Shown piece after piece: positions 6,057-7,079 of a stretch of 7,079 bases of DNA. The DNA is taken from positions 1 through 7,079 of the forward strand of contig JAKLHH010000388.1 of NCBI GenBank assembly GCA_022710245.1, given 5' to 3'. The position numbers were made by a program, and so were the translations under genes. The first letter of the stretch is position 1. Every line of letters begins with the position of its first letter. Source of the DNA: Myxococcota bacterium. GTDB lineage: Bacteria; Myxococcota; Polyangia; GCA-2747355; JAKLHH01. Under the pieces are notes generated by a model. That model was not told where the DNA came from, ran no database searches, and saw only the letters and a list, made by a program, of their open reading frames with translations.

Positions 6057-7079
6057 CCCAGAGCCATCGGATCCTGATCGTCGACGACGACCCCGCGGTG
6101 CAGGAGACCTACCAGCGCATCCTGGCCCCACCCGCCGCAGACGACCTCCTCGCGGCTGGGGCCGCGCTCTTCGGAGAGGCGGCCGGCCCCGCGCCGCACC
6201 CGGAGCCGCGGTTCACGACCCAGCTGGTCGCCGACGGAGAGGAGGCCATCCGCGCGCTGCGCGCCGGCCTCGAGCAGGGGCTGCCCTTCGCCGCCGCCTT
6301 CGTCGACATGAAGATGCCGGGGATCGATGGGGCCGAGACGGTGCGACGGCTCTGGGAGGTCGATCCGCGGCTGAAGGCCGTGTTCGTCACGGCCTACAGC
6401 GAGCAGACGCCAGAGGACATCCTGCGGGTCGTGAAGCGAGATGATGTCTTCTACCTGCGCAAGCCGTTCAACCGCGAGGAGATCAAGCAGTTCGCCCGCG
6501 CGCTCTGCCGGCAGTGGGAGCTCGAGCGGACCCAGGAGTCGCTCACGCTCGAGCTGCGAACGGCGAACCAGGACCTGGAGACGATGAACCGCGACCTGGG
6601 GGTCATGGTGCGGGACCAGGCGGCCCTGCTGGTGCAGGCCGAGAAGATGGCCGCGATCGGCCTCCTCGCGGCGGGCGTGGCCCATGAGGTCAACAACCCG
6701 ATGACCTTCATCACCTGCAACCTGGAGACGCTCAGGGGCTACTCGACGACCCTGACCGATCTGGTCGGCCGCTTCCAGGAGCTCGAGGCGGCCGTGCGGC
6801 GCGACGACCTCTGCCGGACGCGCGAGCTGCTGCAGGACCTGAACGCGTTCAAGCAGCGGGCGAAGCTCGGTGGCATCCTCGAGGACATCTCCTGCGTCAT
6901 CGATGAGTCCCTGGAGGGGACCAAGCGCATCGCGGGCATCGTCAGCGACCTGAAGAGCTTCTCGCGCCCCGAGAGCGAGCGGGACGAGGCGAACGTCAAC
7001 CAGCTCCTCGAGTCCGCGCTCAACCTCATGCGGAGCCAGCTGCTGGAGGTGGCCGTCACCAGGGAGCTGGGCGAGCTGC
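6053..7079 (+). CDS. receiver-histidine kinase hybrid, 3' end outside window
   Basis: An open frame of 342 codons without a stop, cut by the window edge. Residues 1-150 form a response-regulator receiver: acidic D11-D13, phosphoacceptor D85 in FVDMKMPG, T113 and K137 (RKPFN), so all active-site residues are present. About 25-30 extra residues (roughly 26-52, Ala/Pro-rich with ALFGEAA) sit between the first helix and second strand, an insertion I recall from receivers of this hybrid group. A coiled coil (about 153-198) follows, then a canonical DHp domain: KMAAIGLLAAGVAHEVNNP with H211, and DLKSFSRP (299-306) at the end of its second helix. The ATPase domain should begin just before the right edge and is not visible. 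No membrane segment is present, so the protein is cytoplasmic. With the receiver first, its kinase activity is likely controlled by phosphorylation from the upstream membrane kinase. The start is fixed by the ATGA overlap and a GGAG seven bases upstream. Confidence 0.94.
   Translation, partial: MTQSHRILIVDDDPAVQETYQRILAPPAADDLLAAGAALFGEAAGPAPHPEPRFTTQLVADGEEAIRALRAGLEQGLPFAAAFVDMKMPGIDGAETVRRLWEVDPRLKAVFVTAYSEQTPEDILRVVKRDDVFYLRKPFNREEIKQFARALCRQWELERTQESLTLELRTANQDLETMNRDLGVMVRDQAALLVQAEKMAAIGLLAAGVAHEVNNPMTFITCNLETLRGYSTTLTDLVGRFQELEAAVRRDDLCRTRELLQDLNAFKQRAKLGGILEDISCVIDESLEGTKRIAGIVSDLKSFSRPESERDEANVNQLLESALNLMRSQLLEVAVTRELGEL

Overview
The window is extremely GC-rich, and third codon positions are almost all G or C in every convincing gene. 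It carries a long TPR-type lipoprotein, a histidine kinase with an HNxGN-type H box, and a receiver-first hybrid kinase. This mix is typical of large-genome Myxococcota (Deltaproteobacteria in the older sense). That placement is inferred from gene style; no marker gene is present.

Left edge (1-370): a 15-bp tandem repeat (five units) opens the window, followed by about 130 bp in which I see no gene. Next is a possible 33-codon minus-strand ORF (214-315) containing a run of ten C (ten G on its coding strand). Minus-strand block (371-2728): one long gene encodes a 785-residue predicted lipoprotein rich in TPR-like helical hairpins. The hydrophobic core of its signal peptide is itself encoded by a 15-bp tandem repeat.

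Divergent intergenic region (2729-3123): this holds a strong G/C hairpin, a possible 77-residue cysteine-rich protein on the minus strand (2804-3037), and a sigma70-like promoter pointing right (about 3038-3066).

Plus-strand operon (3124 to the right edge): three genes are packed with overlapping stop/start codons. They encode (1) a secreted family-3 solute-binding protein, (2) a two-TM sensor histidine kinase with a large extracytoplasmic domain, and (3) a cytoplasmic protein with an N-terminal receiver and a C-terminal histidine kinase, cut off by the window end. No transport permease or ATPase lies between them. The simplest reading is a signalling cassette: the binding protein captures a small ligand in the periplasm and presents it to the membrane kinase. 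That kinase phosphorylates the receiver of the hybrid protein, which gates a second kinase. The individual domain calls are secure; the wiring and the ligand are inference.
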